From NCBI GenBank assembly GCA_963169055.1, contig CAUJFU010000278.1:1-13013 (forward strand): a stretch of DNA of 13,013 bases, written 5' to 3'. Positions 1 to 7,257 of the stretch are shown here, one piece after another (position 1 is the first letter of the stretch; every line of letters starts with the position of its first letter). Below the pieces are notes generated by a model. The model worked only from the letters and a program-made list of their open reading frames with translations. It made no database searches and was not told the DNA's origin. The stretch comes from Myxococcota bacterium (GTDB lineage Bacteria > Myxococcota_C > UBA6777). The translations under genes were made by a program, and so were the position numbers.

Positions 1-316
1 CCGCCCGTGTATCGGGACATCGAGCAGCGAACGGACAGGCTCACACAACCACAGAAGTTTGTATGAGCAGTTGTTCGAGCAACGAACCTCCGCTTTTTTG
101 CGTTTTGTTTGCCTTTTTACGTACAAACCTACGGTCTTTCCGACAGCACAGACGAAGTGTCCGAGTGTTAGCCACGGGGGGCTGCCCCTACATATTCGGT
201 GTACACAATGAGCGGATTTCGTATAACGGTGGTTTCTCACCCAGACAGCTTTGTCGCTTGAAAGGGTACGGTGCTCCTTTTTTCAAAACTGCGTCGCGGT
301 GGGGGTCCGAAGTGTC
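1..316. other. Intergenic / repeat-bearing left edge, no supported gene
   Basis: No reading frame here has a convincing ribosome binding site or a recognisable product. The longest candidate starts at 63 on the plus strand and gives 85 residues of biased, unrecognised sequence that runs through a repeat. The stretch contains a small hairpin (GTTCG at 73-77 pairing with CGAAC at 83-87) followed by T-rich sequence at about 93-118. That could be the terminator region of a gene left of the window, but the T tract does not directly follow the stem, so I do not call it. The 54-bp dispersed repeat copy lies at 171-224. Confidence 0.6.
171..224 (-). repeat. 54-bp dispersed repeat, copy A (inverted relative to the copy at 12811-12864)
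   Basis: The plus strand from 171 (GCCAC...) to 224 (...TTTCGTAT) matches the reverse complement of 12811-12864 without gaps over 54 positions. I count about 44 identical bases. The best conserved parts are the GC-rich end, which contains a GGGG-CTG-CCCC mini-hairpin, and the other end, CGGATTTCGTAT. Weaker similarity (CAGACGAA) continues beyond the GC-rich end with a short length difference. It is noncoding in both places, so it is probably a small palindromic or MITE-like interspersed element rather than a gene remnant. Confidence 0.75.
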
Positions 317-952
317 TTAGTTGTTTTGTGCGCCCTGCTTGATCCAGTCTTCGAATTTCTGGATCTCGTCTGCGGCCAGCGCTCCGCCCCTTGGCATCCG
401 CGCCCCAGAAGGCGGATTGGGTTTCAATTTCAACAACAGGTAGCTGTTGTTTGGATCGTTGGGAATCACATACGTTGAGGAAGGATCGCTCTTGCGTTTG
501 ACGTTGACAATGCTTGCGTGAAGGTTGTTTCCATCGATATTGAGCTGCCCGCTGCCACCGTGACAACCAAGGCAACCGTTGTTTTGGATGATCGGCAGCA
601 GATCTTTTTGCAAAGAGATCCCTGTGGATGTTTCAGGCGCAGGTTCGGGGTTTGCTTCGGGCGCGGGTTCGGGGTTTGCTTCGGGCGCGGGTTCGGGGTT
701 TGCTTCGGGCGTAGGTTCGGGGTTTGCCTCGGGGTTTGCTTCTTGACCTGCTTCGGGGGTTGCTTCGGCTTGCGCTTCGGGGGTTGTTTCTTGGCCTGCT
801 TCGGGGGTTGCTTCTTGTGCGGGTTCAACGGTTTTTTCGGCAGATGGGGGGCCACCACAGCCCGCCACAAACGAGACAGCAGGGACAGAAACAGCGATCA
901 ATAGGGCCAACAAGAAACCAAGGGGATGTTTTGCTTTCGTGGGGGTAAGCAT
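317..952 (-). CDS. Lipoprotein with Pro/Glu/Ala-rich repeat linker and C-terminal cytochrome c domain (planctomycete-type)
   Basis: This 211-residue exported protein probably carries electrons or acts as a c-type haem domain tethered to a membrane. Residues 1-31 are a lipoprotein signal peptide with a long hydrophobic run ending in the lipobox V-A-G-C, so Cys32 would be lipidated. Residues 43-107 are a low-complexity Pro/Glu/Ala linker with three near-identical EANPEPAP units. The C-terminal domain has one haem motif, C127-L-G-C130-H131. It also has an R-M-P-R-G-G segment whose Met186 is the likely second haem ligand, and it ends in an E-I-Q-K-F-E-D-W-I-K helix typical of planctomycete-type cytochrome c domains. 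I chose the ATG at 952 because a GGAG lies 9 nt upstream and the signal peptide begins properly there. In-frame upstream starts would only add a spurious N-terminus. It lies 111 nt downstream of the kinase gene on the same strand and might share its transcript. Its redox partner is not visible. Confidence 0.85.
   Translation of the reverse strand: MLTPTKAKHPLGFLLALLIAVSVPAVSFVAGCGGPPSAEKTVEPAQEATPEAGQETTPEAQAEATPEAGQEANPEANPEPTPEANPEPAPEANPEPAPEANPEPAPETSTGISLQKDLLPIIQNNGCLGCHGGSGQLNIDGNNLHASIVNVKRKSDPSSTYVIPNDPNNSYLLLKLKPNPPSGARMPRGGALAADEIQKFEDWIKQGAQNN
642..737. repeat. 24-bp tandem repeat inside the cytochrome lipoprotein gene
   Basis: A 24-bp unit beginning GGTTCGGGGTTTGC recurs at 642, 666, 690 and 714; the fourth copy is incomplete. 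Units 1 and 2 are identical and unit 3 differs in its last two bases. In the minus-strand gene each unit encodes eight residues (EANPEPAP), so gain or loss of units keeps the frame and only changes linker length. Degenerate related repeats continue to about 830. Confidence 0.9.
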
Positions 953-1063
953 TACGTCACACTCCATTTCGAGAATGAAACACATATCCATTTTGATGAC
1001 AAACAAAGGCCACGCGGCCATCCCGAAGAATGAACGGTTCGATACAAGAAGGCAAGCAACCGA

Positions 1064-3478
1064 TTAGATGGATGGGGTGGGATGGAGGACTCGGTGGAGG
1101 GTATCGAGAAGTGTTTGAGCGTTGTACGGCTTGGGTAAGAAATGTCGAACGCCCGCATCCGCAGCGCGGGCCACACCGCCATTTCCGTCCAGACCGCTTG
1201 CCGCGATAATCAGCACATGGGGATTCATTCGCATCAAAGCACGGATGGTGGTTGGGCCGTCCATGATCGGCATCATAATGTCGGTTAACACCAGCGCGAT
1301 CTCATCGCCCCTGCGGGCATACACAGCGACCGCATCCGCCCCATCCGTCGCAGTCACCACCCGATATCCAAAGACCTCAAGGGTCTGTTCCGTGATCTCG
1401 CGCACAGAGCGTTCATCATCCACCACCAAGATCAATTCGCCATTTCCGCGCTTAAGCTCGGTCGCGGCTTTGTTGAATGCGGATAGACCACCCTGTTGGG
1501 CCGCAGGAAAATACAAACGAAAAGTGGTTCCTTTGCCCACTTCCGAGTAGACATTCACAAAGCCCCCATGACTGCGCATGATCGCATCCACCGTGGAAAG
1601 CCCCAGACCTGTCCCCTTGCCGACTTCCTTGGTGGTAAAGAATGGATCGAAGATCTTTTGCATCACTTCTTTGTTCATCCCCACGCCTGTATCCGAGATC
1701 GACACACGCACATACTTCCCCACCAACACATCTTCACTCATCGCGGCATAATGCTCATCCAACGCCACGTTCTCGGCAGAAACCATGATCAAGCCGCCCT
1801 GAGGCATGGCGTCTCGAGCGTTCACAAAAAGGTTCAACATGACCTGATGGATCTGTGTTGGATCACCATGGATCGGCCAAAGTTCGGGCGGAAACGCTGT
1901 ACGCATCGTGATGGTTTTGGGGAAGGTATCCCGAACCACGCGCACCAGTTCGGAAACCACCCGATCCAACGAGATCGCCACCTTCGCACCTTCGACGCCC
2001 CGCGCAAACGCCAACACTTGCTTGACCATCTCGGCTCCGCGCTGTGCGCTGGCCTCGATCGTTGCGAGGGTATCCATCAACATCGTCTCTCGGATCTCAG
2101 AACGTAGCACATCGATCGCAAGCAAGATCGGCGTCAACACATTGTTCAGATCGTGCGCGATCCCGCTCGCCAAAGTACCGATGCTCTCCATCCGCTGCGC
2201 TCGTAAAAATTGCGCCAAGAGTTTTTTTCGCTCCGTGATATCCGTGTTGATGCTCAACACACGGTGGGGCCTCCCTTGTGCGTCGCGCAACAAAGACAAA
2301 CGGCACTCCATCACACACGTCGTCCCATCTTTTTTGCGGTGAACGGTTTCTCCGGTCCATTCGTTCGAGAGCAACAGGTTTTGCATCGCCTCGTCAAACC
2401 GAGAAAAATCCGTACACAACAGCGCTTTGCTTGATGCTCCGACCATCTCCTGTTTGGTCCAACCGTACACGCGCTCGGCTCCGTGGTTGGCATACAGGAT
2501 CGTGTGATCCAATGCGCGCACCAAGATCGCATCTTGCGCACGATCCAACAGCTCGGCTTGCTCTCGCAATCGCTCGATGTTTTCCAAAAACGGCGTCTCA
2601 TCCGCCATCCCGCCCACCATCCGAACCGCACGCCCTTTTCCGTCGCGTGCAATCAACGCACGATCCATCACCCACGCATACGTCCCATCACTGCGCTGAA
2701 ATCGATAGTGCGCTTGCCAAGTTTCCTCTCGACTCTCCAACGCACGCTCGATCCCGCCCATCACGCGGTCGTGATCTTCTGGATGAATCCGACGTTTCCA
2801 TAACGCGATATCCGACCCCAACTCCGCAGGCGACAAACCAAAAGCCTTGTGGACTCCATCACTCCACCAAAGCACATCCGCCAACAGATCCCAGTCCCAG
2901 ATCACGTCGCTTGTGGCGCGGGCCGCACTCCGAAACAGCGCCTCCATTCGGCGCAGATCATCGATATCGCTTGACGAACCGTACCAACGCCGCGCTCTCC
3001 CATCCTCCGAGATCAGCGGCATCGCCTGCACAAGATGCCAACGATACACCCCATCGTGCCGACGCAAACGATATTCGCAATGATACGGCTGCTTCGACGA
3101 AAACGCTTTCCACCATTTTTCGACCGCCTCTGCTGCATCTTCGGGATGCAACACGCCCGCCCAGTCGCCTCGCGCCAACACCTCATAAGGCACGTTGCTA
3201 TAACGCGTAAAACGCGACGTCACATAATCCACTTCGCCCTTCTCATTCGCCGTCCACACCATCGTCGGCATCGCTTCCGCAAGATGATGAAACGCTGCCT
3301 CGCTCTCCAACAACGCTTGTTCCGCCCGCTCCAACACCCCCTGATCATGTTCTTCTAAAAAGGCCCGCGTGGCCTCCATGGCCTCTTCTTCTCCATAAGA
3401 CGCAATGGTACGAATCCGCTCCAGTACCTCGCCAAGATGCTTCTTCTCTCGCTCTATCGGACACATACCATCACCCAT
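1064..3478 (-). CDS. Cytosolic PAS-PAS-PAS hybrid sensor histidine kinase with C-terminal receiver domain
   Basis: A signalling protein that autophosphorylates on His and passes the phosphate to its own receiver Asp. Counting from the ATG at 3478 (804 residues), a charged helical N-terminus (to about 58) precedes three PAS domains at about 59-175, 180-295 and 306-415. The first two carry the HPED motif (111-114, 232-235) of the PAS_3 type, and the third ends in D-I-T-E-R-K. The HisKA helix has G-I-A-H-D-L-N-N with phospho-acceptor His442. The ATPase domain shows its N-box Asn residues (549, 553), D-T-G-V-G-M (596-601), D-P-F-F-T-T-K and G-K-G-T-G-L-G-L (620-627). The receiver (about 681-796) has the acidic pair Asp687/688, phospho-site Asp733, Ser761 and Lys783. 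No membrane segment is seen, so it should sense a cytoplasmic or redox/ligand cue. The start is uncertain: a TTG at 3508 and an ATG at 3466 are alternatives, none with a strong ribosome binding site. No separate phosphotransferase or DNA-binding regulator is in the window. Confidence 0.93.
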   Translation of the reverse strand: MGDGMCPIEREKKHLGEVLERIRTIASYGEEEAMEATRAFLEEHDQGVLERAEQALLESEAAFHHLAEAMPTMVWTANEKGEVDYVTSRFTRYSNVPYEVLARGDWAGVLHPEDAAEAVEKWWKAFSSKQPYHCEYRLRRHDGVYRWHLVQAMPLISEDGRARRWYGSSSDIDDLRRMEALFRSAARATSDVIWDWDLLADVLWWSDGVHKAFGLSPAELGSDIALWKRRIHPEDHDRVMGGIERALESREETWQAHYRFQRSDGTYAWVMDRALIARDGKGRAVRMVGGMADETPFLENIERLREQAELLDRAQDAILVRALDHTILYANHGAERVYGWTKQEMVGASSKALLCTDFSRFDEAMQNLLLSNEWTGETVHRKKDGTTCVMECRLSLLRDAQGRPHRVLSINTDITERKKLLAQFLRAQRMESIGTLASGIAHDLNNVLTPILLAIDVLRSEIRETMLMDTLATIEASAQRGAEMVKQVLAFARGVEGAKVAISLDRVVSELVRVVRDTFPKTITMRTAFPPELWPIHGDPTQIHQVMLNLFVNARDAMPQGGLIMVSAENVALDEHYAAMSEDVLVGKYVRVSISDTGVGMNKEVMQKIFDPFFTTKEVGKGTGLGLSTVDAIMRSHGGFVNVYSEVGKGTTFRLYFPAAQQGGLSAFNKAATELKRGNGELILVVDDERSVREITEQTLEVFGYRVVTATDGADAVAVYARRGDEIALVLTDIMMPIMDGPTTIRALMRMNPHVLIIAASGLDGNGGVARAADAGVRHFLPKPYNAQTLLDTLHRVLHPTPSI

Positions 3479-3508
3479 ACCCTGCTTAAACAGCCCACGC
3501 TCACCCAA

Positions 3509-3659
3509 ATTCCACCCGCTCGCTGCACTTCACAGACTTTTTCCTAAGGACATCTACCGAGAGAGGCTCTTGATCTCCCTAATTGGCAGAAAGCGTGGTG
3601 TGTGCTGAATTGAAAACGATTAACCACCACGATCTCCATATCGACCAAGGAGAGAAAAC
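3509..3659. promoter_or_regulatory. Divergent intergenic region between kinase and TonB-receptor genes
   Basis: This stretch of about 150 bp must hold promoters for both the minus-strand kinase and the plus-strand receptor group. A weak candidate for the receptor is TTGGCA at 3583-3588 with TGAATT at 3606-3611, 17 bp apart. The -10 matches the sigma-70 consensus poorly, so I give it little weight. No clear operator palindrome or Fur-box-like sequence stood out by eye. Confidence 0.4.
3647..3652 (+). promoter_or_regulatory. Shine-Dalgarno AAGGAG that fixes the GTG start of the TonB receptor
   Basis: A consensus AAGGAG lies 7 nt before the GTG at 3660. A good signal peptide begins immediately after that GTG, so this site decides the start. 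Confidence 0.85.
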
Positions 3660-5933
3660 GTGAAACGCTTGTCTTTTGCCATTTGCTGTCTGTTTTTGTG
3701 TAGCCTCGCAACCCCCCTATCGTACGCATCCCCACCCACAACACAACCCAACCCCTCTTCTTCCCCCACAACCTCTCCCACCCAAAAAGCCCAAACCACC
3801 GAGGAAAAAAAACACACACCATCCCCCAAACACACACCATCCCCTAAACACACACCATCCCCTAAAAAACGCCGCGCCCCTCCCGCCTACGAAGCCATCA
3901 CGGTTGGGACACGACAACACGAAGACGCCTTCCGTTCGCCACGAAGCTACAACCTTCTCGACCGCAAGCGTCTCGAAGAAAAGCGGCCTCGCAGCGTTCC
4001 CGAAGCCCTCCAAGAAGAAGCTGGGATCTTTGTCCAAAAAACCAGCCACGGCGCAGGCGCTCCGATCTTGCGCGGAACCATCGGCCCCCAAGTCCTGCTC
4101 GTCATGGACGGGATCCGACTCAACAACTCGACGTATCGCTCAGGCCCCAACCAATACCTCAACGTCATCGATCCGTGGTCTCTCCAACGCATCGAAGTCT
4201 TGCGTGGCCCGGCTTCGTTGGCTTATGGAACCCAAGCCTTCGGTGGCGTGATCCGCCTCGAAAGCCAACGCCCGCTGCTTTCGTCCTCAGGCTCCCCTCT
4301 CTTTGGAGCCGAAGCCATCGGACGCTACGGCAGCAGCGACAACGAACGTACAGGGCACGCTGCCTTTCAGTTCTCGGCAGGTGGCCTTGGCCTCCATGCA
4401 GGCGTCACATACAACGACTTTGGCGACTTGCGGGCAGGGGGCGTCTTGACCAGCCCCAGCAACACCACCCTCCAACGCAGCAAAACGCCCTTTGGCGACT
4501 TGATCACCGACAGCCAAACAGGCGCACAAGCCTACAGCGCCTATCGTGCGCTGTTTGTGGATCTGCACGCCGAAGCCCGCCTGCACGACCGATGGACGCT
4601 TTCAGCCGTCTACCAACGTGCCATGATCTTTGATGCGGGACGCGCCGATCAGCTAGCCAGCGGCGATCTGCGCTTCTACGACAACACCCGCGATCTCGCG
4701 TATCTGCGTATCAAAGGCCGTGTTGACGAGTGGAACACGCGCATCCAACTGGCCCTTTCTTTTCAAAATCAGCACGAAGAACTCGAACGCCCCCGCTATG
4801 ACAAAGAAACCCTGCTAAAGCTTTTGCGCACAGATCGGGGCAAAGACAACACCATGACGTTTGGCTCCCAACTGTTCGCAGAGACGAGGCCCACGACATG
4901 GCTGATCTTGCACTACGGCTTCGAGCATTACAGCGATCTGATCGCAACAGAAGCGTCTCGTGATGGAACTCCCCGAACACCCGAACTCGCCAACGGTTCC
5001 ACCTACCACACCCTCGGAGGATACCTGCACGGTCGCGCCAAGCTGTGGGGATGGGAACCCGAAAGCGGCTTGTACCTTCAACTGGGTGGGCGCATTGGCG
5101 GAGACATGGCAAATGCCCCTGCTCGCGACAACATCGAAGCCATCGCTTTCCATCAGATCAATTACGCGCTTGCAGGTAGCGTCCAATTCCTCTACCGACG
5201 CTTTCTCAACGTCAGCTTTTCGTATTCGGAGGGGCAGCGTTCCCCCAACATCCAAGAAACCACAACGCTCGGAGACACGGGCAATTCCTTTGAAGTCCCC
5301 AACCCTTCTCTACGGCCCGAGATATCACGCAGTCTTGAATGGATGATCCGAGGCCAATACCACAAACGCATCACGGCTTGGGTCAGCGGTTATTATAGCT
5401 TTTGGCAAGATCTGATCACCCGCGAAAAAACCACTTACAAGGATCAAGACACCATCGACGGAAAACCTGTCGAACGCAACATCAACCGCCAACGCGCCGA
5501 TGTCATGGGCGTAGAAAGCGGCTTGAACCTCTGGATCGTCGCAGGATGGAGCGTCTCGGCATCGCTGACATGGACACGCGGGATCAGCTATCTTGACAAT
5601 GGACAAACAGAACCTGTCTCCCGCATCCCACCGCTGTTTTCCACTCTTGCGATGCGCTATCACTTCGGAGATGTCGCCTTCTTGGAGTTTTTTGCGCTGC
5701 TTGCCACCACCCAAGATCAGCTTTCGGCCCGCGACAAAACTGACACTCGCATCCCCGAAGGCGGAACCCCGGGATGGTACACCCTCAACTTGCGCGGTGC
5801 CGCCAACCTACACCGAAACATCCGCCTCACGCTCCTGATCGAAAACTTGCTCAACTCCCCTTACAAATATCACGGATCAGGCATCCTCGCCCCCGGCCTC
5901 AGCGCACGCCTCTCCCTCGAAGCCCGCCTATAA
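3660..5933 (+). CDS. TonB-dependent outer-membrane receptor
   Basis: A 757-residue outer-membrane beta-barrel that should import a scarce ligand (siderophore, haem, cobalamin or similar) using TonB energy. The GTG start is supported by AAGGAG 7 nt upstream. Residues 1-24 form a Sec signal peptide (M-K-R-L-S-F..., cleavage near S-Y-A-S). A Thr/Pro/Ser-rich linker follows, with three HTPSPK repeats at 52-69 and then a likely TonB box near 79-84 (A-I-T-V-G-T). The plug spans about 90-200 and includes V-P-E-A-L-Q-E-E-A-G-I, I-L-R-G-T, L-L-V-M-D-G-I-R-L-N-N and I-E-V-L-R-G-P. The rest is barrel. At about 522-556 it has Q-R-S-P-N and N-P-S-L-R-P-E, resembling the FRAP/NPNL region common in haem and other receptors, but that is not enough to name the ligand. 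The last residue is Leu rather than the usual Phe. TonB, ExbB and ExbD are not in the window. It is the first of four co-directional genes for exported proteins. Confidence 0.95.
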   Translation: MKRLSFAICCLFLCSLATPLSYASPPTTQPNPSSSPTTSPTQKAQTTEEKKHTPSPKHTPSPKHTPSPKKRRAPPAYEAITVGTRQHEDAFRSPRSYNLLDRKRLEEKRPRSVPEALQEEAGIFVQKTSHGAGAPILRGTIGPQVLLVMDGIRLNNSTYRSGPNQYLNVIDPWSLQRIEVLRGPASLAYGTQAFGGVIRLESQRPLLSSSGSPLFGAEAIGRYGSSDNERTGHAAFQFSAGGLGLHAGVTYNDFGDLRAGGVLTSPSNTTLQRSKTPFGDLITDSQTGAQAYSAYRALFVDLHAEARLHDRWTLSAVYQRAMIFDAGRADQLASGDLRFYDNTRDLAYLRIKGRVDEWNTRIQLALSFQNQHEELERPRYDKETLLKLLRTDRGKDNTMTFGSQLFAETRPTTWLILHYGFEHYSDLIATEASRDGTPRTPELANGSTYHTLGGYLHGRAKLWGWEPESGLYLQLGGRIGGDMANAPARDNIEAIAFHQINYALAGSVQFLYRRFLNVSFSYSEGQRSPNIQETTTLGDTGNSFEVPNPSLRPEISRSLEWMIRGQYHKRITAWVSGYYSFWQDLITREKTTYKDQDTIDGKPVERNINRQRADVMGVESGLNLWIVAGWSVSASLTWTRGISYLDNGQTEPVSRIPPLFSTLAMRYHFGDVAFLEFFALLATTQDQLSARDKTDTRIPEGGTPGWYTLNLRGAANLHRNIRLTLLIENLLNSPYKYHGSGILAPGLSARLSLEARL
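3813..3866 (+). repeat. 18-bp tandem repeat (3 units) in the TonB-receptor gene
   Basis: Three consecutive 18-bp units (CACACACCATCCCC, then C or T, then AAA) encode HTPSPK three times. The units lie in the periplasmic linker between signal peptide and TonB box. Copy-number change would keep the frame and alter only the length of this linker. Confidence 0.9.
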
Positions 5934-5944
5934 TACGACGTCCG
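5931..5944 (+). repeat. 14-bp motif resembling the end of the dispersed repeat, at the receptor stop codon
   Basis: The motif TAATACGACGTCCG begins with the TAA stop of the TonB-receptor gene. It differs at two positions from TAATACGAAATCCG at 12809-12822, where the outer end of the 54-bp repeat likewise overlaps the TAA stop of mutM. Similarity stops after 14 bases, so this could be a decayed fragment or chance. Confidence 0.35.
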
Positions 5945-6046
5945 AAATTCCTACCTACCCGCATTGATCGAGTTTTCGCCTCAGGTGATTCACACCCGCC
6001 TCGGTCTCGTGCTAGGTTGGCTCTCCTCATGTACAAAAGTATGTTT

Positions 6047-6052
6047 GGGAGG
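6047..6052 (+). promoter_or_regulatory. Shine-Dalgarno GGGAGG that sets the GTG start at 6060
   Basis: GGGAGG is followed by a 7-nt spacer and GTG at 6060, directly before a short hydrophobic signal sequence. The longer reading from TTG at 5964 has no such site. Confidence 0.75.
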
Positions 6053-6059
6053 TTGTGTA

Positions 6060-7178
6060 GTGTGCAGCAAGTGGTATTGGGCGATATGGGTTCTTTTTCT
6101 TACAAAACAGGCCGAAGCACGAAGTGCCCGAGAGATCCTTTACCACGCAAAAGGCGACTGGCGACTGGCGTGGATCGACGCACACCGTCCCCGAGTTCTG
6201 CGAGAGGCCACCTACGGCCCGGTAGCATGGCGCATGAGAAGCTCGTTCAATGATCAACCTTTGCTCGGCTTGAGTGCAGGGCGTGAGGGGATGGCAGGTT
6301 ATACAAAACGATGCGTCTTGAGATGGGGACTCCACAAATGGAAGACGCCCCGCTGTGTGGCCGGATTCAACGAAGAGATCGTCGACATGGTCTGGACTGA
6401 TTTAGACGGGGACGGTATCCAAGGAATCGTCGTGATGATCCAAACGGCACAAGGTGACGGTCGACTGGTGGGAATCGATGCCCAAACGGGCCAGTCCATG
6501 CGTTTGCAGATCGAGCGCATCCGAGGGCCTTGGGCTCTCGATAGCGCCGATGTCGACGGTGATGGACGCGAAGAATTGTTGATCGGTATGTTTCGCCCCG
6601 CCTACTTTGATCGCGTGATCCGAAGACGTCTTTGGCTCTATACCTATCTTCCCAAAGAAGGCGCTCTTTTTCCCTTTTGGAGAGGTTCGCGTTTTTCTCG
6701 ACCTTGGCTTGATTTTGCTACGATCAAAGGGGATCATCTTCGTATCGTTCCATCGACATCAGCGCAAGGATGGTGTTCTGCAACACAAGCCCCCATCCCC
6801 ACACAATCCACCACCAAGCCGATCGCAAGAGCGCGTCTTCGTCCCCACAAAAAAGCTACCCCACGCAGATCATCAAAGCCGCACACCTCGCCCTCGAATC
6901 CAAATCCCCTCTCGAAAAAGCCCGTCAAAGCGTGGCTTGCAGTGTTAGAGTCCGCCAAAGGGTACCCGCAACGAGTGATGCTTTATCGCTGGCAATCCTT
7001 TGGTTTTGTAGGCGAAGAATACGCGACGCTTGTAAGTTCATGGCACGAAATGCGCGGATATTGCAGCACTCAACAAGACTGCTTCTTGTGGATGCTTGCG
7101 CAGGCACCTTCCCAATCGCTCGTGTCCACTGAGCGATTGTCGTTTTTAGCCGCTCTGTTGTCTCGCAAGACCCCCTAG
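6060..7178 (+). CDS. Exported FG-GAP/VCBS-repeat-like protein of unknown function
   Basis: A 372-residue protein, probably secreted to the periplasm or surface. From GTG 6060 the N-terminus (M-C-S-K-W-Y-W-A-I-W-V-L-F-L) is a short signal peptide with likely cleavage after about residue 20-23. Two acidic loops, D114-L-D-G-D-G and D164-V-D-G-D-G, each followed by a hydrophobic strand (I-V-V-M-I, E-L-L-I-G), are the calcium-binding signature of FG-GAP/VCBS beta-propeller blades. Only these two are obvious, so the propeller is either degenerate or partial. Residues about 240-290 are a Lys/Pro/Ser/Thr-rich linker, and a short hydrophobic C-terminal domain follows with the segment W-L-A-V-L-E-S-A-K-G. 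Six cysteines outside any metal motif suggest disulfides in an oxidising compartment. It lies 126 nt after the TonB receptor and 79 nt before the DUF3160 gene on the same strand. FG-GAP domains in other proteins bind ligands, partners or surfaces; its role here is unknown. Confidence 0.8.
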   Translation: MCSKWYWAIWVLFLTKQAEARSAREILYHAKGDWRLAWIDAHRPRVLREATYGPVAWRMRSSFNDQPLLGLSAGREGMAGYTKRCVLRWGLHKWKTPRCVAGFNEEIVDMVWTDLDGDGIQGIVVMIQTAQGDGRLVGIDAQTGQSMRLQIERIRGPWALDSADVDGDGREELLIGMFRPAYFDRVIRRRLWLYTYLPKEGALFPFWRGSRFSRPWLDFATIKGDHLRIVPSTSAQGWCSATQAPIPTQSTTKPIARARLRPHKKATPRRSSKPHTSPSNPNPLSKKPVKAWLAVLESAKGYPQRVMLYRWQSFGFVGEEYATLVSSWHEMRGYCSTQQDCFLWMLAQAPSQSLVSTERLSFLAALLSRKTP

Positions 7179-7257
7179 CGCTTCGCTGCAAACAGACGAG
7201 CGAGATGACAGCCGATGGCCTCCGAGACAACACAATCCCCCCAACGAAGGAGAAGAG

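Noticed and set aside
63-320. 85-residue plus-strand reading frame at the left edge
   Set aside because: No ribosome binding site, unrecognised biased composition, and it runs through the dispersed repeat and into the end of the cytochrome gene.
642-830. Repeat block considered as a CRISPR-like array
   Set aside because: Units are directly adjacent with no unique spacers and are in frame with a protein linker.
518-904. Plus-strand 128-residue Cys/Gly/Phe-rich repeated frame (GVCFGRGF pattern)
   Set aside because: It is the antisense reading of the Pro/Glu/Ala repeat of the cytochrome lipoprotein; the repetition comes from the coding repeat on the other strand.
1009-1020. GGCC-GCGT-GGCC hairpin with a T-rich tail on the minus strand after the kinase gene, as a terminator
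   Set aside because: The stem is only 4 bp and the tail is interrupted (TTTGTTTG), too weak to call.
2278-3210. 310-residue plus-strand frame antisense to the kinase
   Set aside because: The opposite strand encodes clear PAS domains across this whole stretch. The frame's Arg/Pro/Ser/His-rich product is a high-GC shadow.
4175-4633. Plus-strand 152-residue frame inside the TonB-receptor gene
   Set aside because: Out-of-frame shadow of a well-supported plug/barrel coding region.
5964-6059. N-terminal extension of the FG-GAP-like protein from TTG 5964
   Set aside because: GGGAGG and correct spacing support GTG 6060, which places a signal peptide at the N-terminus. The extension has no ribosome binding site.
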